Translations under genes and position numbers: made by a program
Assembly: GCA_944364005.1 (NCBI GenBank)
Contig: CALVVW010000004.1
Span: 1-39,327 of the forward strand
Length of the DNA: 39,327 nucleotides
Reading direction: 5' to 3'
DNA from: an uncultured Bacilli bacterium
GTDB taxonomy: Bacteria > Bacillota_I > Bacilli_A > RF39 > UBA660
In this document: positions 16,965 to 26,001 of the stretch, piece after piece
How positions within the stretch are numbered: the stretch's first letter is position 1
How the letters are laid out: every line of letters starts with the position of its first letter
The notes under the pieces: model-generated
Databases searched by the model: none
Told to the model about the DNA's origin: nothing
What the model saw: the letters and a program-made list of their open reading frames with translations, nothing else

Positions 16965-17174
16965 ATGTTACACGATATATTAATGGTATTATTAGGATTA
17001 GTTATCGGCTTAATTATTGGAGTCGTTGTTGCTAGAAAATTAATGAAAAAATATTTAAAAGAGAATCCTCCAATCAATGAAGAAATGATTAAAGGATTAA
17101 TGATGCAAATGGGTAGAAAACCTAATCAAAAGCAAATTAACCAAATGATGAAAGCTATGCAAAAATATCAATAA
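16965..17174 (+). CDS. yneF: YneF-family (UPF0154) small membrane protein
   Basis: 69 residues with one N-terminal membrane helix (residues 4-24). The conserved UPF0154 cytoplasmic tail follows: [19 protein letters not shown] and then [15 protein letters not shown]. The function of the family is unknown. AAGGAGATGA precedes the ATG. Its position downstream of tkt-sirA is conserved in B. subtilis. Confidence 0.93.
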   Translation: MLHDILMVLLGLVIGLIIGVVVARKLMKKYLKENPPINEEMIKGLMMQMGRKPNQKQINQMMKAMQKYQ

Positions 17175-17221
17175 ATACTGTTAAATAAATTATCATAATT
17201 AAATGAAGGAAATAGTTGAAT

Positions 17222-17647
17222 ATGAAAAAAAAGATTTTTGCAACTAGAGTATCAACATCTGAATTTTTTGCTTTACTAAAGAAAGCAACAAATAATGATG
17301 AAGATATCAAAGAGGAACAACAAGAGTTTTTGAGAACTGGTACGCGTTATTATAGAGATACAATACCGGAACCTAATTTAGCAATAGGAAAATATACTTA
17401 TGAGTTAACTGATGACGCTATTGTATATCATTGGCCTTTTGAGTGTGATGGAGAAGGTGAATATGGTTATCAAAAAAATGCAGGTTCTTCGCCTTTTGCC
17501 TTTAGAACAGTAAGAAGCTTTTATTTAAAAAAATTTGGACAGGAATATTTAGATTATTTACTTGGCAAGGATGTCGCAACATTAAACGAAGGATATCAAC
17601 AGACATTAAAAAAGTATGAAAAACGCGGTTATCAAAAACGTAAGTAA
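17222..17647 (+). CDS. Unknown small protein
   Basis: 141 residues from the ATG at 17222; a TTG at 17216 is closer to the GAAGGA site (17205-17210) and could be the start instead. No signal peptide or membrane segment. The middle carries aromatic and acidic residues (YHWPFECDGEGEYGYQ) and the tail is basic (KKYEKRGYQKRK). No family is recognised. It follows yneF by 41 bases and ends at a terminator, so it is likely the last gene of the tkt transcription unit. Confidence 0.78.
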   Translation: MKKKIFATRVSTSEFFALLKKATNNDEDIKEEQQEFLRTGTRYYRDTIPEPNLAIGKYTYELTDDAIVYHWPFECDGEGEYGYQKNAGSSPFAFRTVRSFYLKKFGQEYLDYLLGKDVATLNEGYQQTLKKYEKRGYQKRK

Positions 17648-17650
17648 AAT

Positions 17651-17677
17651 AAGAAGAGAAATCTTCTTTTTATTTTT
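17651..17677 (+). terminator. Rho-independent terminator
   Basis: Perfect 7-bp stem AAGAAGA/TCTTCTT (17651-17657 with 17662-17668) closed by a GAAA tetraloop and followed by TTTATTTTT. Confidence 0.9.
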
Positions 17678-17689
17678 CTTAAAATACGA

Positions 17690-17695
17690 TATAAT
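17690..17695 (+). promoter_or_regulatory. -10 element of the uvrC operon
   Basis: Consensus TATAAT 24 bases before the uvrC ATG. The -35 region is only T-rich and is not a clear match. Confidence 0.55.
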
Positions 17696-17718
17696 AAATT
17701 AGAATTGTTGGTGATTTG

Positions 17719-19482
17719 ATGAAAAACTTTAGAGAGAAGTTAGCATTAGTTCCTACGAAACCTGGTAGTTATCAGATGAAAAATAAAGACGGTGTCATTA
17801 TCTATGTAGGAAAAGCTAAAAATTTGAAGAATCGGTTAAAAAGTTATTTTACTGGTACTGTTACTGGAAAGACTAGAAGATTGGTAGAAGAAATTGATGA
17901 CTTTGAGTATATTGTGACATCTTCTGAATTAGAGTCGTTAATACTAGAAATTACGCTAATTAAAAAGTATGATCCTAAATATAATATTTTATTAAAGGAT
18001 GATAAAACCTATCCTTATATTGAACTTACGAATGAAAAATATCCAAGACTTAAAATTGTTAGAAATGCCAAAAGAAAGAAGTCTAAAGATCATTTATATG
18101 GTCCTTATCCTAATGTTGCAGCAGCAAGGAAGACAGTGGAGATGATAAATCGAATTTATCCACTTAGAAAGTGTGATAGATTACAAAAAGAGTTATGCCT
18201 TTATTATCACATTCATGAATGTTTGGGATATTGTGTGAAAGAGGTCCCTGATGAAGATATTAATCAGATGAAAAAAGAAATTACTGCTTTTTTAAAAGGC
18301 GACTCTAGAGAAATTGTTGAAAAAATGAAAGCTTCTATGGAAAAAGCAAGTGAAGCCATGAATTATGAAAAAGCATTAGAATTAAAACAGATGTTAGAAG
18401 ATATTGATATAACTTTACGTAAACAAAAAATTGACCTTAATAAGGGATATCAATTTGATTTAGTAAACTATTATCAAGATGAAAATTATTTGTCAGTAGA
18501 GATTTTCTTTATTCGAGATGGTTTGTTGTTTGGAAGGCATAATGAAATTATTCAGACGATGATTGATCCAGAAGAAGAAGTAGTAGAATATTTAATTAAA
18601 TTTTATGATAAGTCAGGAGTATTACCGAAAGAACTATATTTACCAGGTGAGTTGAATTCAGAACTTATTAGTGAGTATTTTCATCTAAAAACGTATTGTC
18701 CACAAAAAGGAAAGTTAAAAAAACTATTAGATTTAGCAAAGGAAAATGCTAAAGAACAATTAGATTTACAAGAAGAAACCTTAAAGAAAGATGATAAACT
18801 TAGAATGGATGCCATCCGTGAATTAAAAGAGTTGTTGCACCTTGATTCAGTATCACGAATGGAATCTTTTGATAACTCTCATTTATTTGGAACATTCTAT
18901 GTCGGGGCCATGGTAGTTTTTGAAGATTTTTTACCATTAAAGAATGAATATCGCAAATTTAAAATATCTACAGATGTCAAAGATGATTTATCAGCAATGC
19001 GGGAAGTGTTATATCGTAGGTATTATAAGGTATTGATGGAAAACTTAGAAAAACCAGATTTAATTGTGATGGATGGTGGTAAATTACAAATTAGTGTTGC
19101 AAAAGAAATTGTCGACTCTCTAGGATTACATATTCCTATTATTGGTCTAGTAAAAGATGACAATCATAGAACTAGCTATATCATGAATGATAAGTATGAA
19201 GTGTTAAATGTGGATAAGAATTCGAATTTATTCTTATTCTTTACTAGAATTCAAGAGGAAGTGCACCGGTATGCAATTACTTATCATAGAAATATAAAAT
19301 CCAAAGGTATGTTGTCCAGTGTTTTGGATGTTGTTCCAGGAATTGGCGAAGTAAGAAAAAAAGAATTGTTAAAGAAATTTGGTTCTTTAAAAAGATTAAA
19401 AGAAGCTAGTGTAGATGAACTATCTGAAGTGGTATCAAGAGACGTTGCAAAAAATTTAGTTACTTACTTACAAGAGTTGTAG
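17719..19482 (+). CDS. uvrC: Excinuclease ABC subunit C
   Basis: 587 residues from the ATG at 17719, normal for UvrC. It makes both incisions around DNA lesions in nucleotide excision repair with UvrA and UvrB. The GIY-YIG nuclease is at residues 10-95 (IIYVGKAKNLKNRL). The UvrB-binding UVR helix pair is near 195-230 (EKASEAMNYEKALELKQ). The RNase H-like nuclease is near 385-460, with DNSHLFGTFYVGAMVVF and MDGGK. The tandem helix-hairpin-helix at the C-terminus includes VVPGIGEVRKKELLKKFG. The usual DNSNIQG of the catalytic strand reads DNSHLFG but keeps the Asp. Downstream are a pilin-like gene, mutL and miaA in the same direction. Confidence 0.96.
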   Translation: MKNFREKLALVPTKPGSYQMKNKDGVIIYVGKAKNLKNRLKSYFTGTVTGKTRRLVEEIDDFEYIVTSSELESLILEITLIKKYDPKYNILLKDDKTYPYIELTNEKYPRLKIVRNAKRKKSKDHLYGPYPNVAAARKTVEMINRIYPLRKCDRLQKELCLYYHIHECLGYCVKEVPDEDINQMKKEITAFLKGDSREIVEKMKASMEKASEAMNYEKALELKQMLEDIDITLRKQKIDLNKGYQFDLVNYYQDENYLSVEIFFIRDGLLFGRHNEIIQTMIDPEEEVVEYLIKFYDKSGVLPKELYLPGELNSELISEYFHLKTYCPQKGKLKKLLDLAKENAKEQLDLQEETLKKDDKLRMDAIRELKELLHLDSVSRMESFDNSHLFGTFYVGAMVVFEDFLPLKNEYRKFKISTDVKDDLSAMREVLYRRYYKVLMENLEKPDLIVMDGGKLQISVAKEIVDSLGLHIPIIGLVKDDNHRTSYIMNDKYEVLNVDKNSNLFLFFTRIQEEVHRYAITYHRNIKSKGMLSSVLDVVPGIGEVRKKELLKKFGSLKRLKEASVDELSEVVSRDVAKNLVTYLQEL

Positions 19483-19509
19483 TATAATGGATATGAAAGG
19501 GTGAAGAGT

Positions 19510-19935
19510 GTGAAAAAATTAAATAAAAAAGGATTTTCTTTAGTTGAATTATTAGCAACTATTACTATTTTAGGAATTTTAATGTCTGTTGCTGTTGGAG
19601 CAGTAACCATTTATTTAAACAAAACTCGAGAACAAGCAATGGATACTATTGCATCAAGTTCTTATGATGGTATGGTAAACTATATGATGGAAAAAAATAT
19701 CCTACTAAATCCAAAAGGAGAACCTAATAGTTCTACAACCATTGATATAGAAACATTATTTCAAGAACAATATATTGAAAAGCCAATTGATCCTTACAAC
19801 AAAGGAACAACATGCAAAGGTACAGTTACGGTTACTAACGAAACAAGTTCTTCTACCGTAGGACTTGATGATTATCGTTATCAAGTAGAAGTAAGGTGTA
19901 GTGGTGGACACAAAACAGTAAAACAATATCCTTAA
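19510..19935 (+). CDS. Type IV pilin-like (pseudopilin) protein
   Basis: 141 residues from the GTG at 19510; AAAGG ends 9 bases upstream, while a GTG at 19501 overlaps it. The class III signal KKGFSLVELLA has the prepilin peptidase site after Gly, the Glu at +5 and a hydrophobic helix to residue 40, as in ComGC-type pseudopilins. The C-terminal part is small and beta-like with two Cys, which may form a disulfide. No prepilin peptidase or assembly ATPase is in the window, so it is an orphan pilin sitting between two DNA-repair genes. A role in DNA uptake is possible but not shown. Confidence 0.87.
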   Translation: MKKLNKKGFSLVELLATITILGILMSVAVGAVTIYLNKTREQAMDTIASSSYDGMVNYMMEKNILLNPKGEPNSSTTIDIETLFQEQYIEKPIDPYNKGTTCKGTVTVTNETSSSTVGLDDYRYQVEVRCSGGHKTVKQYP

Positions 19936-19952
19936 GATAAGGCGGTAAAAAT

Positions 19953-21731
19953 ATGAGCAAAATAAAAGTAATGGATGAGATTTTAGCTAATAAAATTGCT
20001 GCTGGTGAAGTAGTTGAAAAAACTATGAATGTAGTAAAGGAATTAGTTGAAAACTCTATTGACGCCGGTAGTGACGAAATAAAAATATCATTAATTGATT
20101 CAGGCGTAAAAGAAGTAAAAGTGACCGATAATGGTATTGGTATGGATAGAGAGGATGCCACTTTGGCATTTTCTAGACATGCTACTTCTAAATTAAAGAA
20201 TTTGGATGATTTGTTTAATATTGAATCATTAGGGTTTCGTGGTGAAGCACTGCCTTCCATTGCTTCTGTTTCTAATATTGAATTAAAGACTTCTAACGGT
20301 GTAGAAGGAACCTATCTTACTTTATCTGGTGGAAAAGACATGCATGTCGAAGATAGTGACCTGCAAAAAGGAACCACAATTACTGTTAAGGATTTGTTTT
20401 ATAATACCCCGGTACGACTTAAGTACTTAAAAAATCTTTATGTAGAACTTGCCAATATTACAGACTACGTAAATAAAATGGCTCTATCATACCCAAATAT
20501 TAAATTCACATTAATTAACAACGGGAAAGTGTTACTAGATACGGATGGTAACGGTGACTTAAGAAAAGTAATCTATGAAATATATGGAGCAGATATTACA
20601 AAAAAGATGATTGAAGTATCAGGAGAAAATGATGATTATTATATTCATGGATATATGTCGTATCCTGAAATGACCAAGAGTAATCGCAATTCTATTACTA
20701 CTTTGGTAAACGGAAGAGTTATTAAAAATAACGAATTAAACAAAGTTATTGTAGATGCTTATCACACCTATATACCAAAAGATAAATTTCCTATTATTGT
20801 TTTAAATATTGATGTAGATCCTATTTTGATTGATATTAATATTCATCCTACCAAGATGGATATTAAATTTTCTAAAATGGACACTTTAAAAGAGTTGGTC
20901 CATGAAGAATTTACAAAACAATTAAAGAAATTAACGCTAATCCCGCAAATTAGTACTAGAACAGAAGAAGCAGTAAAAGAGACGACAATTCCTCTTTACC
21001 GAGCCTTTAAAAAAGAAGAAGTAGTACAACCTAAATATGAGGAGATTGCTTTAGATTTTTCTATAGCAGAAGAAAATAATACAAAAAAAACACTAAGTCC
21101 TGAAGTAAAAGAAGATACTAAAGAAGAAGTTCCTTCTGTGAAAAAGCCGCGGATTAAACCAATGATTCCTAGAGGAATTGTTTATATGACTTATATTATA
21201 GCAGAAAATGAGGATGGCATGTATATTATTGACCAACATGCAGCAGCAGAAAGAATTAATTATGAAAAAGTACTATCTGCTTTAAAAGAAAAAGTTATCC
21301 CTATTGATTTATTGATTCCGGTAAAAATAGAACTTGCTTCTAATGAATTTTTAATCATCAAAAATCACTTGGATATTTTAAATAAATATGGTTTTTTTAC
21401 TGAAGAGTTTGGTGTGAATACAATTATTGTTCGTAGTCATCCACAGTGGATAGAAGATGATATTGCTGAAGAATGTATTCGCAAAGTAATTGATATTATA
21501 ATTTCCAAACAAGACTTTGATTTTGACCAATTTGTATGGCGCATGGCTGCTACTATGGCCTGTCGTATGTCAGTAAAGGCCAATGATTATCTATCTTATG
21601 ACGATCAAGTATGGTTATTAGATACTTTGAGATGTTGTGAAAATCCTTTTACTTGTCCTCATGGTCGACCTACGATTATTACTTATACCAAATACGATTT
21701 AGAAAAGCTATTTAAAAGATCTTTAGATTAG
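19953..21731 (+). CDS. mutL: DNA mismatch repair protein MutL
   Basis: 592 residues. The GHKL ATPase N-terminus shows AAGEVVEKTMNVVKELVENS, DNGIGM and LGFRGEALPSIASV. The C-terminal endonuclease motif DQHAAAERINYE at residues 427-438, with ACRMSVKAN and CPHGRP, marks it as a nicking MutL, as in Gram-positives. It is recruited by MutS in mismatch repair. mutS is not in the window. The ATG follows AAGGCGG, 17 bases after the pilin gene; miaA starts 10 bases downstream, a pairing common in Firmicutes. Confidence 0.97.
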   Translation: MSKIKVMDEILANKIAAGEVVEKTMNVVKELVENSIDAGSDEIKISLIDSGVKEVKVTDNGIGMDREDATLAFSRHATSKLKNLDDLFNIESLGFRGEALPSIASVSNIELKTSNGVEGTYLTLSGGKDMHVEDSDLQKGTTITVKDLFYNTPVRLKYLKNLYVELANITDYVNKMALSYPNIKFTLINNGKVLLDTDGNGDLRKVIYEIYGADITKKMIEVSGENDDYYIHGYMSYPEMTKSNRNSITTLVNGRVIKNNELNKVIVDAYHTYIPKDKFPIIVLNIDVDPILIDINIHPTKMDIKFSKMDTLKELVHEEFTKQLKKLTLIPQISTRTEEAVKETTIPLYRAFKKEEVVQPKYEEIALDFSIAEENNTKKTLSPEVKEDTKEEVPSVKKPRIKPMIPRGIVYMTYIIAENEDGMYIIDQHAAAERINYEKVLSALKEKVIPIDLLIPVKIELASNEFLIIKNHLDILNKYGFFTEEFGVNTIIVRSHPQWIEDDIAEECIRKVIDIIISKQDFDFDQFVWRMAATMACRMSVKANDYLSYDDQVWLLDTLRCCENPFTCPHGRPTIITYTKYDLEKLFKRSLD

Positions 21732-21741
21732 AAGGTGAATT

Positions 21742-22626
21742 ATGAAACCAATTATTGTAATTGTTGGACCTACAGGTGTTGGCAAAACTAAATTAAGTAT
21801 TGAACTTGCTAAAAAAATGAATGCTGAAATTATCAATGGAGACTCTGTTGCAATATATAAAAAATTAGATATTGGTAGTGCAAAACCAACCAAAGAAGAA
21901 AGAAAAGAAGCTATTCATCATTTAGTGGATATAAAAGATCCTGTCGAAGAATATAGTGTCTATAATTATCAAAAAGACGCTAGAGAAGCAATAAAGGATA
22001 TTGATAATCGTGGCAAAAGAGTTATCATAGTAGGGGGAACAGGTCTTTATATAAAAGCCACACTATATAATTATATTTTTTCACCAGAAAAAACCAAGCA
22101 AACGTATGAGAATTTAACTAATGAACAAATATTAGAAAAAATAAAAGATTATGATAGTCATATATCGATTCATCCTAATAATCGCAAAAGATTAGTTCGT
22201 ACTTTAAATAAATATGAAAACGGTGATAAAATCACTAGCAAAAAGGATGAGTGTCTATATCCTATTTTTGTTATTGGTCTTACCTCATCACGAAGTACAG
22301 TTTATGATAGGATTAATCAAAGAGTAGAAAAAATGATGAAACAAGGTTTATTGCAAGAAGTATTATCTTTACAAGAAGACTATAAAAACTCTAGAGTATT
22401 AACTACAGCAATCGGATATAAAGAATTTATTCCTTATTTTTTAGGAGAAGATAATCTAGAGAAAGTAATTCAAAAAATACAACTTGATTCTAGACATTAT
22501 GCAAAAAGACAATATACTTTTTTTAATCATCAATTCGATACACATTGGTATCATGTTAATTTTGATGACTTTAATCAAACTATCGAAGAAATATATCAAG
22601 ATATAAAAAAACAAGAAGCCAACTAG
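21742..22626 (+). CDS. miaA: tRNA dimethylallyltransferase
   Basis: 294 residues. Adds a dimethylallyl group to A37 of tRNAs reading UNN codons. The P-loop GPTGVGKT is at residues 9-16, followed by the conserved NGDS, DIGSAKP and later KRQYTFFNHQ. NGDSVAIYKKLDIGSAKP differs slightly from the usual NGDSMQVYKGMDIGTAKP but keeps the key Asp and Lys. AGAAGGTGAA precedes the ATG. The last codons overlap a terminator hairpin shared with the convergent gene. Confidence 0.96.
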   Translation: MKPIIVIVGPTGVGKTKLSIELAKKMNAEIINGDSVAIYKKLDIGSAKPTKEERKEAIHHLVDIKDPVEEYSVYNYQKDAREAIKDIDNRGKRVIIVGGTGLYIKATLYNYIFSPEKTKQTYENLTNEQILEKIKDYDSHISIHPNNRKRLVRTLNKYENGDKITSKKDECLYPIFVIGLTSSRSTVYDRINQRVEKMMKQGLLQEVLSLQEDYKNSRVLTTAIGYKEFIPYFLGEDNLEKVIQKIQLDSRHYAKRQYTFFNHQFDTHWYHVNFDDFNQTIEEIYQDIKKQEAN

Positions 22627-22636
22627 GCTTCTTTTA
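22614..22636. terminator. Bidirectional terminator built into two overlapping gene ends
   Basis: Perfect 7-bp stem AGAAGCC/GGCTTCT (22614-22620 with 22626-22632), AACTA loop, A-run on the left and T-run on the right. It works on both strands. It contains the stop codons of miaA and of the opposing gene. Confidence 0.9.
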
Positions 22637-23540
22637 ATTCAGAATAAACATTAGTATTAAATTGATGTTCTGTTTTTTCAAGATTAAGTAAGGTCAAAGT
22701 ATCTATCAAGAAAAATTTATGGTCTAATACATTTTCACCTGTAGGCATAACAGGATCATCCCAAGTTAAATCTAAATGTAACCATCGATTATTAATGAAT
22801 ACAGCATTCCAAACATGTTCATCACTAGAAACTTTATAATTTTTAATACCTAACTTTTCTAAAAACAATTGCATAGCATCAGTATATCCTCCACAGATTC
22901 CATATCCTTGAAAAAGAGGACCATAGGCAATGTCTGACTGGTAAGTTGTATCGCCATAATCACTTCTTGCTGAATCGTAGACAGTATGATTAATAATATA
23001 GTCATGAACTCTCAAAACATTGTTAACATCTGTATCTCCAGGGATAATTAATTGTTGTGCCAATTGTTCTACCTTATTATTAATTTGCTCTATTTGCTCT
23101 TCAGAATAACTTTTTTGAATGTGAATTTGTACTTTTCCTAATGAGTCATATTGAGTTTCAATATGATAAAAGCCATTATAAGGATGAACGAAATTATTAA
23201 TATCAGAAAGCATTTCTTGATCATTAGCTAACGTCTCAACTTCGTTTAAGCAACCAGTATATGAATCAGGGCAATAAAATGTAAAATCTTCCATTCCAGA
23301 ATTAATAGCAGTATAGAAAATATTTAAAATATCTTGACTAGACTCTGGTGAAAAATCATCCGTTGTCTGTACAAAATTAAAATCATAATCTCGATAATAT
23401 TCATTTTTATTTTCTAATGTAGAAGTATCATCTCGAAAGGAACGAAGTATAGAATAGTAAGCTTTTTGTAAGTCCTGATGATAAAAATATAATACACCAA
23501 TAATTATTACAGTAATGATAAAAAAAATAAAGTTTTTCAT
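22623..23540 (-). CDS. Membrane-anchored transglutaminase-like protein
   Basis: 305 residues from the ATG at 23540 (TGGAGGG just upstream; an earlier ATG at 23564 lies before that site). One N-terminal membrane segment (FIFFIITVIIIGVLYFY) anchors a domain on the outside. The C-terminal transglutaminase-like core shows Cys in GICGGYTDAMQLFLEKLGI, His in DEHVWNAVF and Asp in LDLTWDDP, the Cys-His-Asp triad of the family. Such proteins are often proteases or peptide cross-linkers; the substrate is unknown. A Cys pair near residue 95 (CPDSYTGC) may form a disulfide. It overlaps the miaA end by 4 bases. Confidence 0.88.
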   Translation of the reverse strand: MKNFIFFIITVIIIGVLYFYHQDLQKAYYSILRSFRDDTSTLENKNEYYRDYDFNFVQTTDDFSPESSQDILNIFYTAINSGMEDFTFYCPDSYTGCLNEVETLANDQEMLSDINNFVHPYNGFYHIETQYDSLGKVQIHIQKSYSEEQIEQINNKVEQLAQQLIIPGDTDVNNVLRVHDYIINHTVYDSARSDYGDTTYQSDIAYGPLFQGYGICGGYTDAMQLFLEKLGIKNYKVSSDEHVWNAVFINNRWLHLDLTWDDPVMPTGENVLDHKFFLIDTLTLLNLEKTEHQFNTNVYSELKEA

Positions 23541-23596
23541 AAACCCTCCAGTATATAAATTCATGTTACTTTCATTCTAACGTAAAAGAAAAAAAT

Positions 23597-23626
23597 TGTA
23601 AATAAAAACCAATCGTTAGATTGGTT
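23597..23626 (-). terminator. Rho-independent terminator of rpsT
   Basis: Perfect 8-bp stem AACCAATC/GATTGGTT (23607-23614 with 23619-23626) with a 4-nt loop; on the minus strand it is followed by TTTATTT. Confidence 0.9.
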
Positions 23627-23628
23627 GT

Positions 23629-23889
23629 TTACATAGCGTTTTTCATCTTTGTTAATCTTGATTTTAAACGTGCAGCTTTATTTTTATGGATTTTTCCACT
23701 AGCCATTGCTTTGTCAACTCTTTGAATAGCAATATTGTAGTTGTTGTTTGCTGCTTCTTTGTTTTCTGCTTTTACTTCTTTTTCAAATTTTTTAATAGCA
23801 GTTCTCATGCTTGAGATTACTAACGTATTGACATTTGTTTTCTTAACGTTAGAACGTACTCTTTTTTTAGCACTAGCAATATTTGGCAT
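23629..23889 (-). CDS. rpsT: Ribosomal protein S20
   Basis: 86 residues, very basic and helical, as expected for bS20, which binds 16S rRNA in the small subunit. The N-terminus MPNIASAKKRVRSN and the C-terminal KIHKNKAARLKSRLTKMKN are diagnostic. AGGTGA is 6 bases before the ATG. It is divergent from gpr, as in B. subtilis. Confidence 0.97.
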   Translation of the reverse strand: MPNIASAKKRVRSNVKKTNVNTLVISSMRTAIKKFEKEVKAENKEAANNNYNIAIQRVDKAMASGKIHKNKAARLKSRLTKMKNAM

Positions 23890-23991
23890 TTTTTCACCTC
23901 ACTTTTATAAACATATTAATTTTATCAAATATTCTTTAAATTTGCAAATATTTTTTTGGTGAATTGTCAATATTAAAAATAGGTGAAGAAA

Positions 23992-25029
23992 ATGCATACA
24001 ATTGATTTAAAAAATACAAATTTAAGAACAGATTTAGTAATTGATGAAATAACACATACAAAAGAAATTAGCAATTGTTCTAGAGTAGTTATGAAAACTA
24101 AAAATACAACATTAGAAGAAATTGAAGTAACTCAAGAATTAGAAGAAAAAATTCATAAAAAAGCAGGATGGTATAGTACAGTTAGCTTCCAAGATGTAAC
24201 GGATAAAAATAATTTTAAAGATGTAGAACAGGTTATGACTCAAGCTTTAAAATTAATGTATGATAAATTAGGTTTAAAAGAAGATGGCAAAGTATTAGTA
24301 GTTGGCCTTGGTAATGAAAAGTCTACTCCGGATTCCTTAGGTCCTAAAAGTATTGATCAAGTTTTAGTGACTAGGCATTTATTTTTATTAGGAGAAGTAG
24401 AAGAAGGTTATCGTAATACAGCAAGCTTTAAACCAAGTGTTACTGGTACAACAGGAATAGAGACAAAAGATTTAATGGAAGCAATAAAAGAAAAAATAAA
24501 TCCTGATTTAATTATTGTAATCGATGCCCTAGCAACAAATTCTATAGAACGACTTAATAAAACAATTCAACTTGCAACTTCTGGTATTTCCCCAGGAAGT
24601 GGTATTGGAAATAATCGTGCAGAAATCAGTGAAAAGACTCTAGGTGTTCCAGTTTTAGCAATTGGAATACCTACTGTTGTAGACGCTAGTACAATTGTAC
24701 AAAATACATTACAATTGCTATTAAAACAAATGAGTTATAAATTAAATAATCAAGATAATGATAAATTAAAATTAGTTCCACTAAATAAGCAGGATTACAA
24801 AAATCATCAAGGAGAACTAACAAACGAACAAAAAGAAGATGTATTAGGGATGGTAGGGCTATTAACAGAAAAAGAATTAAAATCTCTTCTCTTAGAAGTA
24901 CTATTACCAGTAAATTATAATTTAATGGTTACTCCAAAAGAAATAGACTATGTTATAGATAAGTTAAGCCTGCTATTAGGGAATGCAATTAATAAAAGTC
25001 TGCACAATCACTTTAATCCGACAAATTAA
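23992..25029 (+). CDS. gpr: Spore germination protease (GPR)
   Basis: 345 residues from the ATG at 23992; AGGTGA (23981-23986) sets this start rather than the GTG at 23983, which lies inside that site. GPR (family A25) degrades small acid-soluble spore proteins during germination. It is made as a zymogen in the forespore and loses a short N-terminal propeptide. The N-terminal NLRTDLVIDE matches the region around the processing site. The core shows VVGLGNEKSTPDSLGPK, VTGTTGIET and IVIDALA, with the acidic catalytic residues. spoIIP follows by 36 bases, the B. subtilis order. Confidence 0.96.
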   Translation: MHTIDLKNTNLRTDLVIDEITHTKEISNCSRVVMKTKNTTLEEIEVTQELEEKIHKKAGWYSTVSFQDVTDKNNFKDVEQVMTQALKLMYDKLGLKEDGKVLVVGLGNEKSTPDSLGPKSIDQVLVTRHLFLLGEVEEGYRNTASFKPSVTGTTGIETKDLMEAIKEKINPDLIIVIDALATNSIERLNKTIQLATSGISPGSGIGNNRAEISEKTLGVPVLAIGIPTVVDASTIVQNTLQLLLKQMSYKLNNQDNDKLKLVPLNKQDYKNHQGELTNEQKEDVLGMVGLLTEKELKSLLLEVLLPVNYNLMVTPKEIDYVIDKLSLLLGNAINKSLHNHFNPTN

Positions 25030-25065
25030 ATTATCTAAATAAGTTATAGTAATCTTGGTGATAGA

Positions 25066-26001
25066 ATGAAGAAAAAGTTTTATTCTAAAACAAGAAAGAA
25101 ACATAAAGTAAGAAAATATCTTTTTTTACTTCTTTTTGTCTTTGCTATGTATTTAAGCTATCAATATTTAGATGATAGACCCTATAAAATAAATCAAAAA
25201 AAATTAGTTAAAATATTACTTTCTAAGAATCAAGAAAAAAGTCTCATGTCTTCTTTTTTAGCCATGATTTTTCCAACGAACGAAGACCAATTAGTAGCGC
25301 TGATTGAGAATAATTATCAGAATCTAATTATAAAAGAAGAGTCCAAGATAAAGCGAATATCTTCTCCAAAAGAAAAAAATGAGCCCTATATTTACATTTA
25401 CAACAGTCATCAAACAGAAGAATATACTCCCAATAGTTTTGTAGAATATAGCGTAAGACCTACAGTAATGATGAATGATTATATTTTAGAAGAAAAATTT
25501 GAAGAAAAAGGATTTCCTACCCTAGTAGAAGAAAGAAATATTAAGGAGGTATTAAACCAAAACGGATGGAACTACGCAAGAAGTTATCAAGCTAGTAGAT
25601 TTTTTTTAGAGGACGTTGGAAAAACTTATTCTAGTTTAAAATATTTTATTGATGTTCACAGAGATAGTTTAGGAAAAGACAGGACAACAGTAACAATCGA
25701 TAATAAAAATTATGCCAGTATTTTATTTTTAATAGGATTAGAGAATCCCAACTATCAACAGAATTTAGAATTTACAGAGAAAATAAATCAAAAAATCAAC
25801 GAAAAATACCCTAACTTATCAAAAGGAATTTATAAGAAGGAAGGACCAGGAGTAAATGGTGTTTATAATCAAGACTTTTCACCATTTACTATATTAGTAG
25901 AGATGGGAGGACCAGAAAATACTATTGATGAGGTTTTGAACACTTCGTTAGCATTTGCTAATTGTTTTCTTGAGGTGATAAATGAATATGAAACAAACTA
26001 G
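25066..26001 (+). CDS. spoIIP: Stage II sporulation protein P
   Basis: 311 residues. SpoIIP is a cell-wall amidase and endopeptidase that acts with SpoIID and SpoIIM during forespore engulfment. A basic N-terminus and one membrane segment (YLFLLLFVFAMYLSYQY) anchor it outside the cell. The amidase residues are visible: His115 in NSHQTE, His198 in DVHRDS and Glu279 in LVEMGG. It is somewhat shorter than the B. subtilis protein (about 400 residues), mainly in the linker before the catalytic domain. It overlaps the following small membrane protein by 20 bases. Confidence 0.94.
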   Translation: MKKKFYSKTRKKHKVRKYLFLLLFVFAMYLSYQYLDDRPYKINQKKLVKILLSKNQEKSLMSSFLAMIFPTNEDQLVALIENNYQNLIIKEESKIKRISSPKEKNEPYIYIYNSHQTEEYTPNSFVEYSVRPTVMMNDYILEEKFEEKGFPTLVEERNIKEVLNQNGWNYARSYQASRFFLEDVGKTYSSLKYFIDVHRDSLGKDRTTVTIDNKNYASILFLIGLENPNYQQNLEFTEKINQKINEKYPNLSKGIYKKEGPGVNGVYNQDFSPFTILVEMGGPENTIDEVLNTSLAFANCFLEVINEYETN

